DNA of 64,000 bases from CAVYXA01 sp963846775 (GTDB lineage: Bacteria > Verrucomicrobiota > Verrucomicrobiia > Chthoniobacterales > UBA10450). The stretch is from contig CAWJXB010000006.1 in NCBI GenBank assembly GCA_963846775.1, forward strand, positions 620,001-684,000, given 5' to 3'. A program made the translations under genes and the position numbers. Below the pieces are notes generated by a model, which was not told the DNA's origin, ran no database searches, and saw nothing but the letters and a program-made list of their open reading frames with translations. This document shows, piece by piece, positions 7,109 through 16,511 of the stretch. Numbering within the stretch: position 1 is the first letter of the stretch; every line of letters starts with the position of its first letter.

Positions 7109-10100
7109 TTATTCATTCGAAGGTTCGTTAACGTTGCCTACCCGCGGCAGCCCGGCAGCTTGTAGTTCTTTGTTCAGCGCCGGCAGGTCTTCCGAGACAA
7201 TTTTTCTCCACCGTTCGGTGAGCGAGGTTGCCAGAGTCCGGACATCGCCAACAGCAGCTTTGACGCGGTCGGTTGGTGGCGCATCGACGCCTTGAATTTC
7301 CTCGAACAAGCTTTTCACCGAGTCCAACCCATTCAGACTCGGCGGCGCGCCGGGCCGCTGGTGCGGCGGCCCCAATTCCAGCAACCTGGCGGTCAATGCA
7401 TCCAGTTGGTCTTGAACGTTCTTCGGGAGCGATTGTTCCTTCAATTTCGTCAACTGCTCGACTAACAAGTCAAAGCTCTTGCCGATCGGATCGAGTGTCG
7501 CTCGGAGGTCGGAAAGCTGACGCGAAAGGTCCAACTGTTCCTGTAGTTCGGTGGCGGACATCCTTACTCGCGGATCCATCTTGACGGTCAACGGCTGGGT
7601 ATAGCTCCTGCCGTTCGCGGTCAGCACCACACTGTAATCTCCCGGCATTACCCAGGGAGAGGTCGCAGCCGGTGGCGTATCACGGTAAACCGCGGACATG
7701 GGATACTCCGGTTCGACACCGGACACCGGAGTGTAGTGCAGGTCCCAAAGAAAACGGTGCATGCCGTGCTGGCCAGAAAGCGCTTTAAACGGGCGGATCC
7801 AATAGCTCGGAATTCTTAGCTTCTTCACATCGGGGAGGACCGGCGTGTCAGCGCTGGAATATCGCCTGACCAAATTTCCTTTGTTGTCTTTGATCTCGAG
7901 CGTGACCGGAGCGGAAGAATTTTTGGCCAAAAAGTAATCGATCATGGCGCCGTCCGGTGGATTCTCGCCGGCAGGTTCATCCGGCGGGAGAGGGGTATCG
8001 GTGTTGAGACTCCAACGAACGCGAAGGGCCGTTTGCGATTTGAACAGGACAGTCTCGCGCCGGCTCTCAAGAAACTGTCGGAGCGGTGTCATGTTATCCA
8101 TGATCCAAAAGCCGCGTCCGTGCGTGGCGACCGCGAGATCGTCATCTTTGACAATAAGATCGCGGATCGAAGTAGCCGGCATGTTCAGCCGGAGCGATTC
8201 CCAGGTATCACCATCGTTAAACGAGACGTAGACGGAGCGTTCTGTCCCGGCGAAGAGCAGGCCTTTCCGTTGTGTATCTTCCCGAACCACATTGACGTTT
8301 TCGTTATCGTGGAATTCCTTGCACGATTTCTGTCCACGTTTTGCCGGCATCGTGCGTGCGGTAAATGTGAGGACGCAAATCATCGAGCCGGAGTGTGTTT
8401 ACCGCAGCGTAAGCGGCATCGGCATCGAAGTGACCGCCATCGATGACAGATATCTTCTGCCACGCTGAAATCGCTGACGGCGTCACATCGTGCCAGTTCT
8501 TTCCACCATCGGTAGTCAGGTGAATCAATCCGTCATCCGTTCCACACCAGATACGATTCACGTCAAGCGGTGACGCCGCCACCGTGTAAATGACACCTCG
8601 TTGCCTGACTGCCGCGGCCGGGTCGCTCCGGTACTTTCCTATACTCGCCGGCAGCGCGTACGTTTTCCGGGTCAGGTCGGGGCTGATCTGTTTCCAATTA
8701 CGGCCGCCGTCGCGCGTTTGCCAAAGTGTGTTGCCGGCAAAGAAAAGCAAATGCGGATCGACCGGCGAGAAAACAACCGGCTCGGTGCGCAGCATTCGAA
8801 AATCCGGGGAACGCAATGCGACTGGCAAGATACCTTGTGCTTGCCCGGTGCGCCGATCGTACCGGGTCAGCTTACCACCGTAGATGATATCGGGGTCAAG
8901 CGGATCAGCCACGACGTATCCGTACTCCTCGGCCGAGACCGGGTGCCAGTCGCGAAACGTAATCGCGCCGTCGCTGCCACGACTGGCGATTCCGACGGAA
9001 CCGCTTTCCTGTTGACCGCTATATAAATGATAGGGAAAAGCGTTGTCGGCGCTGACGTGATAAAGCTGCGCGGTCGGTTGGTTATACCATGAGCTCCAGC
9101 TTTGGCCGCCATTGACCGTAACGATCGCACCTTGATCGCTTCCGAGCAGAATGATGTCCGGGTTGTTGGGATTAATCCAAACGTTCTGGTAATCGTCGCC
9201 ACCGGGCGCGCCGCGCCAACCGTCCCAAGTCTTACCGCCATCGACCGATTTCCAGCAAACGACGGTGGGCGAGTAAACAATTGCCGGATTTTTCGGATCG
9301 AACCGCACGAGCGGGAGATCGCCGCCGCCAATCCCTGCGGACGGACGCGGATCGTCCGTTGCGACTTTCCACGATTCTCCGCCATCTTCGGAGCGATAGA
9401 GTTTGGAGCTGATCGAGGTTCTGACGGTGGCGAGGAGGGTCTTGGGAGAACTCGGTGCGACCGCAAGGTTTGCTTGAACAACGTGCTGCGGAAGACCGTT
9501 GCTCAATTGATTCCACGTTTTGCCGCCATCGAGTGATTTGAAGATGCCGCCGTTGGGGCCGTTAAAGACGCCGTTTTCCCAAGGCCCTTCGCGCGACTCC
9601 CAGAGAGTCGCAAAGACGACGTGTGAGTTCGCAGGATCGATCAGAACATCGCTGGCCCCAGTGTTCTCGTCTCGATAAAGGACTTTCTCGAACGTCTTGC
9701 CGCCATCGGCTGAGCGGAAGATTCCGCGTTCGTCGTTAGGCCCGTAGGGGTGGCCGGCGACGGCGACGAACAGCCGGTCCGGATTGCGCGGATCGATTGC
9801 GAGTTGCGCAATTTGCTGGCCATCGCGCAAACCCAAATGGGCCCAGGTTTTGCCGGCGTCAGTCGATTTGTAAATGCCGTCGCCCACAGAAAGATCCGGC
9901 CGGTGCAAACCTTCTCCGCTGCCGACGTAAATGATGTCCGGATTGGAAATGGACACCGCAATCGCGCCGACCGAACCCGTTGGTTGATCATCGAAGATCG
10001 GCTGCCAGGTCCGGCCGTAATCGATTGATTTGAAGACGCCTCCATTCACCTGGGCCATGTAAAATATGTTCGGCTGCGATGGGACGCCGGCGATGGCTCG

Positions 10101-10238
10101 GGTCCGGCCACCGCGAAAAGGCCCGATGTTGCGCCAGCGCAACGCTGAATCGAAGTCACCGCCGAAGGAAATCGAAAAGAGCGCGGTGAACGCGAACAGG
10201 ATGGTTGAGCAACGAACAAAAGATCGGACAAGGCGCAT
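7109..10238 (-). CDS. Secreted Asp-box (BNR/sortilin-like) beta-propeller protein, with a +1 frameshift
   Basis: About 1042 residues once one extra base near 8309 is removed. The upstream frame ends TEIVQGIPR and the downstream frame continues DNENVNVVRED. Residues 1-27 look like a signal peptide. At least ten Asp-box turns of the form S-x-D-x-G-x-T-W follow (STDAGKTW, SADGGKTF, SLDGGKTW, SEDGGESW, SVDGGKTW, TRDGGRNW, TTDGGKNW, THDAGKTW), building one or two propellers. After them come a PLPP-type linker and an Ig-like and helical C-terminal region (residues about 760-1040). This architecture is common in exported VPS10/BNR proteins of Acidobacteria and Verrucomicrobia whose substrates are unknown. 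The frameshift may be a sequencing error. Confidence 0.85.
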
Positions 10239-10395
10239 TGTGGAAACGCAATCTTCCGCTGCGCGCTCTGCCAGCGCAAGAAACGCAAATCAGAAGGCAG
10301 CGCCTATACCGGACCAACAATCAATTTTCTGCCAACGCGTCCCTCATCACTCATCATTCGCCTGTCGCGGCGATGCCTCGCACCAAGACGGGTCA

Positions 10396-10878
10396 CTACG
10401 CTTCGCGTATCGTGACCGAATTGAGTTTATCTCCCTGCTGGATCGCATTCACCACATCTTGACCCGACACGACTTTGCCGAAGACGGTATGTTTGCCGTC
10501 GAGCCAGTTGGTGGCGATGTGGGTAATGAAAAACTGACTTCCGTTCGTGTTCGGTCCGGCATTCGCCATCGACAAACTGCCCACCTGATGCTTGTGCGGA
10601 TTCTGCTTCACCTCGTCTTCAAATTCATAACCCGGCCCGCCCCGCCCGGTCCCGATCGGATCGCCGCCCTGGATCATGAAATTAGGAATGACCCGGTGAA
10701 ACACGGTGCCGTCATAGAATTTGTCCCGGGCCAGAAAAACGAAATTGTTCACCGTTTTGGGCGCATCCTTGGCAAACAGTTCACAGACAATTTCGCCGCG
10801 CGAGGTACTGAATGCAGCCGAGTATCTCTTGTTAGCGTCGATCGTCGCCGGCGGCGGAGCGGAATATTTTTTGGCCAT
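10396..10878 (-). CDS. Peptidyl-prolyl cis-trans isomerase, cyclophilin type
   Basis: A single-domain cyclophilin of 160 residues. The active-site arginine segment FHRVIPNFMIQGGDP, the GTGRGGPGYEFEDE loop and the NGSQFFITH segment are all present. The enzyme accelerates proline isomerisation in folding proteins. There is no signal peptide, so it is cytoplasmic. It stands alone between the Asp-box gene and the NTF2-like gene. Confidence 0.95.
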   Translation of the reverse strand: MAKKYSAPPPATIDANKRYSAAFSTSRGEIVCELFAKDAPKTVNNFVFLARDKFYDGTVFHRVIPNFMIQGGDPIGTGRGGPGYEFEDEVKQNPHKHQVGSLSMANAGPNTNGSQFFITHIATNWLDGKHTVFGKVVSGQDVVNAIQQGDKLNSVTIREA

Positions 10879-11033
10879 AGAAAGAAAGTAGCGTCATCCG
10901 CCGGATTCATCCAACGATTCCGACGTCTTCTCCTATCTCCCAGCTCCCGGCTTCTCGCCCCTACTCCGTGCGCTGTTCCGTTGTTGCCCGCGTTGTGCGA
11001 ACTGTCTTAATTTCCGCTTCAACGTTTTAACCC

Positions 11034-11065
11034 CGTAAAGGGGCGAGGCCCCACGGGGCTTTACG
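11034..11065. repeat. CGTAAAG...CTTTACG palindromic repeat, copy 2
   Basis: A near-perfect hairpin (CCCCGTAAAGGGG, GGCCCCACGGGG, CTTTACG), sister to 3184-3216. It lies between the convergent-to-divergent cyclophilin and NTF2-like genes, 28 nt before the latter's start. Confidence 0.65.
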
Positions 11066-11092
11066 CCCTTCAATGCTTCAACGTGTAAACAA

Positions 11093-11629
11093 ATGAAGAC
11101 AAATGACATCCCGCAGAAAAATAAGAGCTCAGTGGCGCGGCCCGCCAATCCCGCTGACGTCGAGTCGATCGACGCGATCGTCACCGCCGCCTACGATGGA
11201 ATTTCAGGTCCTGCGGGAAAGAAGCGCGATTGGGACCGCGAGCGTTCCCTATATTATCCAGGTGCGCGCTTAATTCCGGTGGCGAAAGGTGGAAGCCCAC
11301 CTTCGGCCGCCGCGGCAAGAGAAGACGATCTCACGCCGCAAATTTTGAACATCGACGGATTCATCGCACGCGTCGAACCGTTCTTTAAGGAGAATGGATT
11401 CTACGAAAAAGAGATCGCCCGGCGCACCGAACAATTTGGCAACATCGCGCATGTCTGGAGCATTTATGAATCGCGCCACAACGAAAACGATCCCGAGCCG
11501 TTTATGCGCGGCATCAATAGCATTCAGCTATTCAATGACGGAAAGCGCTGGTGGATCGTGAACATTTACTGGCAGCAAGCGCTCGGCCCATTGCTTGAAG
11601 AATGGACCTCCAATCTAGGAAACCGCTGA
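11093..11629 (+). CDS. NTF2-like (SnoaL/DUF4440-type) protein
   Basis: This 178-residue protein starts with ADVESIDAIVTAAYDGISG, the N-terminal helix of nuclear-transport-factor-2-like folds. A sheet follows with AHVWSIYESR, GINSIQLFNDGKRWWIVNIYWQ, the usual strand pair that closes the cone. Catalytic residues are not evident. Family members are small-molecule-binding proteins or enzymes of varied function. A decayed copy of its 3' half lies 2 kb downstream (13594-13805). Confidence 0.78.
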   Translation: MKTNDIPQKNKSSVARPANPADVESIDAIVTAAYDGISGPAGKKRDWDRERSLYYPGARLIPVAKGGSPPSAAAAREDDLTPQILNIDGFIARVEPFFKENGFYEKEIARRTEQFGNIAHVWSIYESRHNENDPEPFMRGINSIQLFNDGKRWWIVNIYWQQALGPLLEEWTSNLGNR

Positions 11630-11649
11630 CAAACACTGACTTCCGACAC

Positions 11650-11691
11650 CTGACATCTGACATCTGATATCTGATATCTGATATCTGAAAT
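11650..11691. repeat. Six tandem 7-bp units (CTGAYAT)
   Basis: Six direct heptamers: CTGACAT twice, CTGATAT three times, CTGAAAT once. They start 20 nt after the NTF2-like stop codon. Confidence 0.85.
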
Positions 11692-11807
11692 GTGGATGTT
11701 CTTCTTTGCAATCCCAACGCGACCCCATTCTTCTGCGGCCGTTTGTTATTCGCTAGAAACGGAAACGATGCGTCCACCATTTGGATCAATCCCGAATCAT
11801 TAAGTGT

Positions 11808-12071
11808 ATGAAAAAGAAACTAGCCTTAATTTGTGCCGTCTTGTTAGCCGCGGTGGCGGCGCCACTGCCAAACGCGGATGCGGTCAGCGTTTCAATTTCA
11901 GTTGGGGATCGACCCTACTATTACGGCCCGAACTATTGGGATAGCGGGTATTTCTACGTATGGATACCGGGTCATTACGATCATCACCGTTGGGTACATG
12001 GCTATTATGGACGCCGGGGTGCATGGCACCGCGAGCATGCTCACGAACACTATCACCATCATCATGATTGA
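11808..12071 (+). CDS. Small secreted His/Tyr-rich protein
   Basis: The ATG at 11808 gives 87 residues. A clear signal peptide (MKKKLALICAVLLAAVAA, then NADA) is followed by an aromatic region with YYYGPNYWDSGYFYVWIPGHY and a tail of histidines (HEHYHHHHD). The YVWIPGHY element is the pattern found in small exported 'YXWXPGH' proteins of unknown function. The histidine-rich end could bind divalent metal, which is inference. Confidence 0.72.
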   Translation: MKKKLALICAVLLAAVAAPLPNADAVSVSISVGDRPYYYGPNYWDSGYFYVWIPGHYDHHRWVHGYYGRRGAWHREHAHEHYHHHHD

Positions 12072-12252
12072 AGATCGCCGTTTCTTCGCCAAATCGTAAT
12101 TCGTTACATCGAAGGAATGTTGCCGCCTTCTCTGACGCTTCGGCGACCAGGAAACGTTACATCGTTAAATCGTAATTCGTTACATCGGCGTGAGCTGAAG
12201 CGACACGCGACCACTATTCGTTTTGAACAAGAACCAATTCGAACCATTCGGT

Positions 12253-12468
12253 ATGGAGAAGCTAATCGAACACATTCGGAGACGCTTGGAAACGGCCAGG
12301 GCCTGCACCGTCTTCGAAAGCGATCTTGAACGGGTCTGGCCCCGCGAGAGGTTGGATCGTGAAAAACGCGAGCGCGCCATCCTAAGGTTCGCAATGAAGA
12401 ACGGCTGGACTGCTAGTGTGCTAGACCCTGGGATTCGCGTCACATTCCGAAAACCGGCCGTTGCCTGA
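12253..12468 (+). CDS. Small hypothetical protein
   Basis: The ATG at 12253 gives 71 residues (MEKLIEHIRRRLETARACTV...). A TTG 30 nt upstream would add 10. The first 55 residues are highly charged and helical. The last 20 form a strand pair (WTASVLDPGIRVTFRK). No family is recognised. The region just upstream (12100-12190) holds repeated CGTTACATCG motifs. Coding is supported by uninterrupted length and charge pattern only. Confidence 0.5.
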   Translation: MEKLIEHIRRRLETARACTVFESDLERVWPRERLDREKRERAILRFAMKNGWTASVLDPGIRVTFRKPAVA

Positions 12469-12834
12469 CAAATGCGTTGAACGTCTTACGGCCGGAAGCT
12501 GTCTGAAAGACGAAACAGGACGACATCGGACAAAGCAGAAGGGGGCATTCCTATGATGGAACCAACGGTAACTCAGAACGGGGCGCTCTATCTCGCGCAA
12601 CATAAAATTCCAACGGACGCTGGCAGATTCTGGCTGCGAATTGGCAAATCCAATCATCGCCAAAACGTTATTCGTTTGCCGCGGTCGAGGATACTCTTTC
12701 TCCGGCCGCGGTTGTCACATTCACCCGGCCACTGACGCAGATTGTTTACTATTGTTGCGCGAGCGCTGCGCTGCCATTTGGCTCGACGAAGAACCGCGGA
12801 TCGGTTTTTTCGTTTAGGACGACAACGGCACAGT
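12469..12834. other. Intergenic region, no supported gene
   Basis: A 60-codon rightward frame (12553-12735) exists but has no recognisable pattern, and I do not call it. Nothing else was seen. Confidence 0.5.
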
Positions 12835-13539
12835 TTAGAAGCGACCTGACGTCGATCCCATTAACTTGCGACGTAATGTGACAGCCAAGCCAATTAATCC
12901 GGCCCCCACCAGCACAAAGGTTCCTGGCTCCGGAACGGGCTCATAACCAATCAGGGTACGCAATCCGACGCCGTCAGCGCTATTACCGAAACCCGCCGTG
13001 TCATAGGCTCTGGAGAGAATGGACCCGCTAGCAGAGCGGGAGAAGGACAGCGCGACGTTTTGGCCGCTAATCAGCAAGTCGAAGAGCAGATTCCCCTGCG
13101 CCGGATCGTATAAGAAAGGGGTAGTGAAGTTGAACACCAGGCTGAACGTCTCCGACCCACCGATGACGTTCTCGGAGAAAGTCGGATTAGAATAAACGGT
13201 CGTGAGTGGGACAGTGAAATTCGAATTGAGATCCGGAGAGAGGCTCCCCACACCTACCATTGTGGTGGTCATTCGAAGCTCCACGTTTGCTGAAAACAGC
13301 ACCGAGTCGCTGGGAGAGAATGCCAGCGACGTGATCAGCACCGGTCCGCTCAACAGGGATGAGGAATAGACTTCCTGATATCGGCCCGTGCCTGAGAGCG
13401 ATGAAAAGGGAATCGCGTTGAACGCGACGTGGGGACCGTTCTCTGCGAGGACAGTGTCCGCCTGTGCCCGATCAAAGGTCGAGACAACCAGCAAAGCTCC
13501 GAGGACAAGACAACTCCAGCGAAAATGGAGAGTTTTCAT
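12835..13539 (-). CDS. PEP-CTERM sorted exported protein
   Basis: The ATG at 13539 gives 234 residues with a signal peptide (MKTLHFRWSCLVLGALLVVS). The C-terminus carries VPEPGTFVLVGAGLIGLAV and then RRK, the PEP-CTERM motif, transmembrane segment and basic tail recognised by exosortase. Between them is a beta-rich domain with no known family. Such proteins are exported and probably anchored or released in association with extracellular polysaccharide. No exosortase gene lies in the window. Confidence 0.88.
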   Translation of the reverse strand: MKTLHFRWSCLVLGALLVVSTFDRAQADTVLAENGPHVAFNAIPFSSLSGTGRYQEVYSSSLLSGPVLITSLAFSPSDSVLFSANVELRMTTTMVGVGSLSPDLNSNFTVPLTTVYSNPTFSENVIGGSETFSLVFNFTTPFLYDPAQGNLLFDLLISGQNVALSFSRSASGSILSRAYDTAGFGNSADGVGLRTLIGYEPVPEPGTFVLVGAGLIGLAVTLRRKLMGSTSGRF

Positions 13540-13593
13540 AACGGTCAGTGTTTTAGATTCCGCCAAGTGATGTCAAGAAAATAACGGACGGCC

Positions 13594-13845
13594 TAAAGGA
13601 GAATGGATTCTACGAAAAGGAGATCGCGCGGCGCACCGAACAGTTTGGCCAGATCGCGCATGTCTGGAGCATTTTATGCCTGCCGCGCCGTAGCGTTGCG
13701 GAGGCGGGAATCGAGCCACAGCGAACACGACCCCGAACCGTTCATGCGCGGCATCAACCCCGAAAGCCTTCGGGGGTGGATCGTGAACATCTACTGGCAG
13801 CAAGAGAGCGTTGAGCAGTCTATCCCGGAAGAGTATCTAAGGTGA
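13594..13845 (+). pseudogene. Decayed fragment of the NTF2-like gene
   Basis: Positions 13594-13805 copy the 3' half of the NTF2-like gene at 11390-11582, including segments for ENGFYEKEIARRTEQFG, IAHVWSI and WWIVNIYWQ-type sequence. Two things interrupt it. About 30 extra bases follow AGCATTT (13672-13705). The segment for SIQLFNDGKR is replaced by the hairpin CCCCGAAAGCCTTCGGGG (13758-13775). No start or complete fold remains, so this is a partial duplication that has been hit by small repeats. Confidence 0.8.
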
Positions 13846-14102
13846 ATTGAACGGCGCTTCGCTCCATCCGAGAGCGCCAGCGCTTCTCAATTGGAATCCC
13901 GCGCTACCGAGACTGCGCGCCGCGGATGGCAAAGCCGTCGTCACCTAGGCTCGCCGACTTCAACAAAGTTTCGATTCATCCCCGTCAGCAAAATGCAAGA
14001 AAAAAGGACCGACCCCTTTCTCCCGATTAAGTGGGTCGCGTCTAACATGCCTTCCGCCGATGTGATCCGTTGAATCGTTACATTGCTACGTCGTTAGGTC
14101 TG
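13846..14102. other. Intergenic repeat-rich region
   Basis: No gene seen. It contains a REP-like half element (13990-14025) and CGTTACATTG-type repeats. Confidence 0.5.
13990..14025. repeat. REP-like half element (GGACCGACCCCTTT type)
   Basis: The sequence AATGCAAGAAAAAAGGACCG runs into GACCCCTTT. The same element occurs inverted at 23530-23568, and a variant at 60481-60515. Confidence 0.7.
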
Positions 14103-14180
14103 TCACTGCTTCCAAATCGCCAGCGCAACAAGGCCGATCATAAAGATGAATGTTCGTGACGACGACAATCGCTTCGTCAT
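14103..14180 (-). CDS. Possible 25-residue membrane peptide
   Basis: The ATG overlaps the TGA of the TolB/TPR gene (ATGA), so it could be translated by coupling. The predicted peptide starts MTKRLSSSRT and then forms one hydrophobic span (FIFMIGLVALAIW) before KQ. The basic N-terminus plus single helix is the pattern of small bacterial membrane peptides. There is no homology evidence, so this is a tentative call. Confidence 0.3.
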   Translation of the reverse strand: MTKRLSSSRTFIFMIGLVALAIWKQ

Positions 14181-16199
14181 TGTTTCTTTTCCTCGCAGAG
14201 CTTTTGGAAACGTGGGTCGCCACGCAAAGAGTCCCATTTCGGATCGAGCCTTAGAAGCGCGGGCGTAACGCAGTCATGATACGGAATCTCCAAAAGATGC
14301 TGCAGCGTTGAAATCGCGCGGTTCTTGTCGCCGACCAAGGCCTCGACAAACGCCAACTGCTCCTCGTAAGTAGGCCCTTCCACTGCATCCTTCGCGCTGG
14401 GCAGGAGCGTGATCGCACGCTCAGCTTCTTTTATCGCGGCATCCTTCTCGCCAAGGATGGCATGAACTAGTGAAAGCCCTGCCACAATAGGCGGGCTATT
14501 CGGGAACTTCTGGGAGAACTTTTCTATCGCAGGCAGCATTTGTTGAGCAGTGGCTCGCGCGCCGGCAATGTCGCCGGCACATTCCTGGGCGACGACCAGA
14601 GCCCCTTGATCAAAGAGGCTTTCGATGGCAGGCAGGTCGCGAGATCCAGTGAGTCGGGTATTAATCCATCGAATGGCCTCATCGCAATGGCGCTCTAGAA
14701 ACAACTGGTTAATCTTTGTTCCGAGGACAGGAAATGAATGGGTCTGTTGGTTTATGCCAGCCAACAATTTCCCGGCTTGTTCCAGGTTACCCTCGGCTTG
14801 ATAAACTCTTGCCTCGGACGCGATGGCGTTGGGCTCATTCGGGACAATGTCCAGCATCCTGTCGTACGTTTTTAGCGCAGCCGGGAATTGCCGAAGCCAC
14901 GCGTAAGTCTCTGCGGCGTTCGCCAGCCATTGAGTGTTGCGCGGATCGAGCGCAAGAGTTTGCTCCCAGTAGGCAACGCTTTGATCCCACTGTCCTTGTC
15001 GTCGGGCGATTAAGGCGAGAGCAGCAGGGACTTCGCTGCTGCCTGGCACAAGCTCCTTGACGTGGCCGAACGTTGTTTTGGCAAGCTCGTAATCCCGCAG
15101 CACCCAGTACCTGATAGTAAGCCTGCGCAAGCAGGGTTTCGGGCGAGTTCGGTTGGAGTTTTTGCGCGGTGTTGAAGGCCCGCTCCGCCACGTCACGGCG
15201 TGCCGGGGTACTATCTAGACCACCAAAATACACCTGAGAATTCGCACGAGAGAGTCTGGCCCAGGCGAGCGCAAACGTGGGATCCAGTTGCACTGACTGT
15301 TCGTAAAAGCCGACGACCTTCTCTGAATCGGTGGGAGAGGACACGCGCACTTCAAGAGCCAACCCGCGAAGGTAGGCGTCGTAAGCCTCTGAATTGTTTG
15401 TCGGCTTAGCCGCCAGGGCTTGTTGCTCGCCACCAGTCAGCTTCGCTTGCAACGCATCAGCGATTGCTTTGGCCATTTCGCTCTCGACCGCAAAGATGTC
15501 GACGAGCTTGCGGTCGTAGGTATCGGCCCACAGATGCGAATCGCTCGCCACCTCGATGAGCTGGACGTTGACGCGCACCTGATCGGCAGCTTTCTGGACG
15601 CTGCCTTCCAGGATGTTCGCGACGCCAAGCTGCTTCGCGATCTCGGAGAGATTGCCCGGCTTGCTCTGATATTGCTGCGTTGAAGTGCGCGAGATCACTT
15701 TCAAATCGGCAATCTTCGCGAGCCTCGTGATAATCTCATCCTGAATACCTGACGCGAAATAGGCGTTTTCCGGATCGCGGCTCAGGTTGTCGAACGGCAA
15801 CACGGCAATTGATTTTGAGGAAACCTCAGCTAATACGCTTTGCTTCGTAGATGCGGTGAAGCGGCCAAGGAAGAACAGGCCGGCCGACAGCGCTCCTGCG
15901 ATCAAAACCACGTAAATCCACGCGCGACTTCGTGATCGTTGCGCGGGAACTGCATCGGCAACTTCAGTTCGCTTCAAACCTTCCGGTGTGAGCTCAAACG
16001 CCCACGCGATCACGAGTGCGATTGGAAAACCGATGATAATCAGCAGCACGACAAGCCGCACCGCCCAATTCGGAATTTCGAAGAACGGGAAAACCTGCGT
16101 TGCGACTTGAATCAAAAACCACGCGACGACCGCGTAGGCGACAGCGACTTTGTAAACATTCCGCCGCTTCAGCTCAGTGAAGAATTTTTCCAGATTCAT
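14177..16199 (-). CDS. Membrane protein with TolB-like and TPR domains, with a +1 frameshift
   Basis: Removing one base near 15110 joins two frames into 673 residues (LAQAYYQ then YWVLRDYELAKTTF). Residues 1-130 have three transmembrane spans (KVAVAYAVVAWFLIQVATQ, WAVRLVVLLIIIGFPIALVI and AWIYVVLIAGALSAGLFFLG). Residues about 140-270 form a TolB/FlgO-like domain (SIAVLPFDNLS, ANILEGSVQK, LWADTYDR). TPR units follow to the C-terminus. In related proteins the N-terminal part may be a cyclase or HTH regulator; here it is neither. A scaffolding or signalling role is inferred. The frameshift may be a sequencing error. Confidence 0.82.
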
Positions 16200-16511
16200 C
16201 TCTGATGAACATTGCGGCCCTACTTTGGCCGCAAACGGAAAGATGTCGATCTTTGCGTGCCAGCGCCCGCGATTGCCCGGTCATAAGTGATTGGTGAAAA
16301 GTGATTGGTGGAAAACGCACAGAGGACGGCTGCTTTCCTCGAAGGACATACTTCTGGACCTTGCCGGTCGCTGTTTTTGGCAGCTCGGCCTATCGGCGAC
16401 GTTGAATCGTTAAAAGCGTTACATCGTTACAACGTTGTGAAAACACCAGCCGTCGGAGTCGTCACTGTTTGGAAATGGCCGGCTGCGTTTAAGACGACAA
16501 ATGCGTTAGGT
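16200..16511. other. Intergenic region with ATCGTTACATCG-type repeats
   Basis: No gene was seen. Around 16402-16440 there are near-repeats of TTGAATCGTT, GCGTTACATCG and GTTACAACG like those at 12100-12190 and 14070. Confidence 0.5.

Noticed and set aside
12553..12735. 60-codon rightward frame
   Set aside because: No ribosome site, family pattern or neighbour support was seen.
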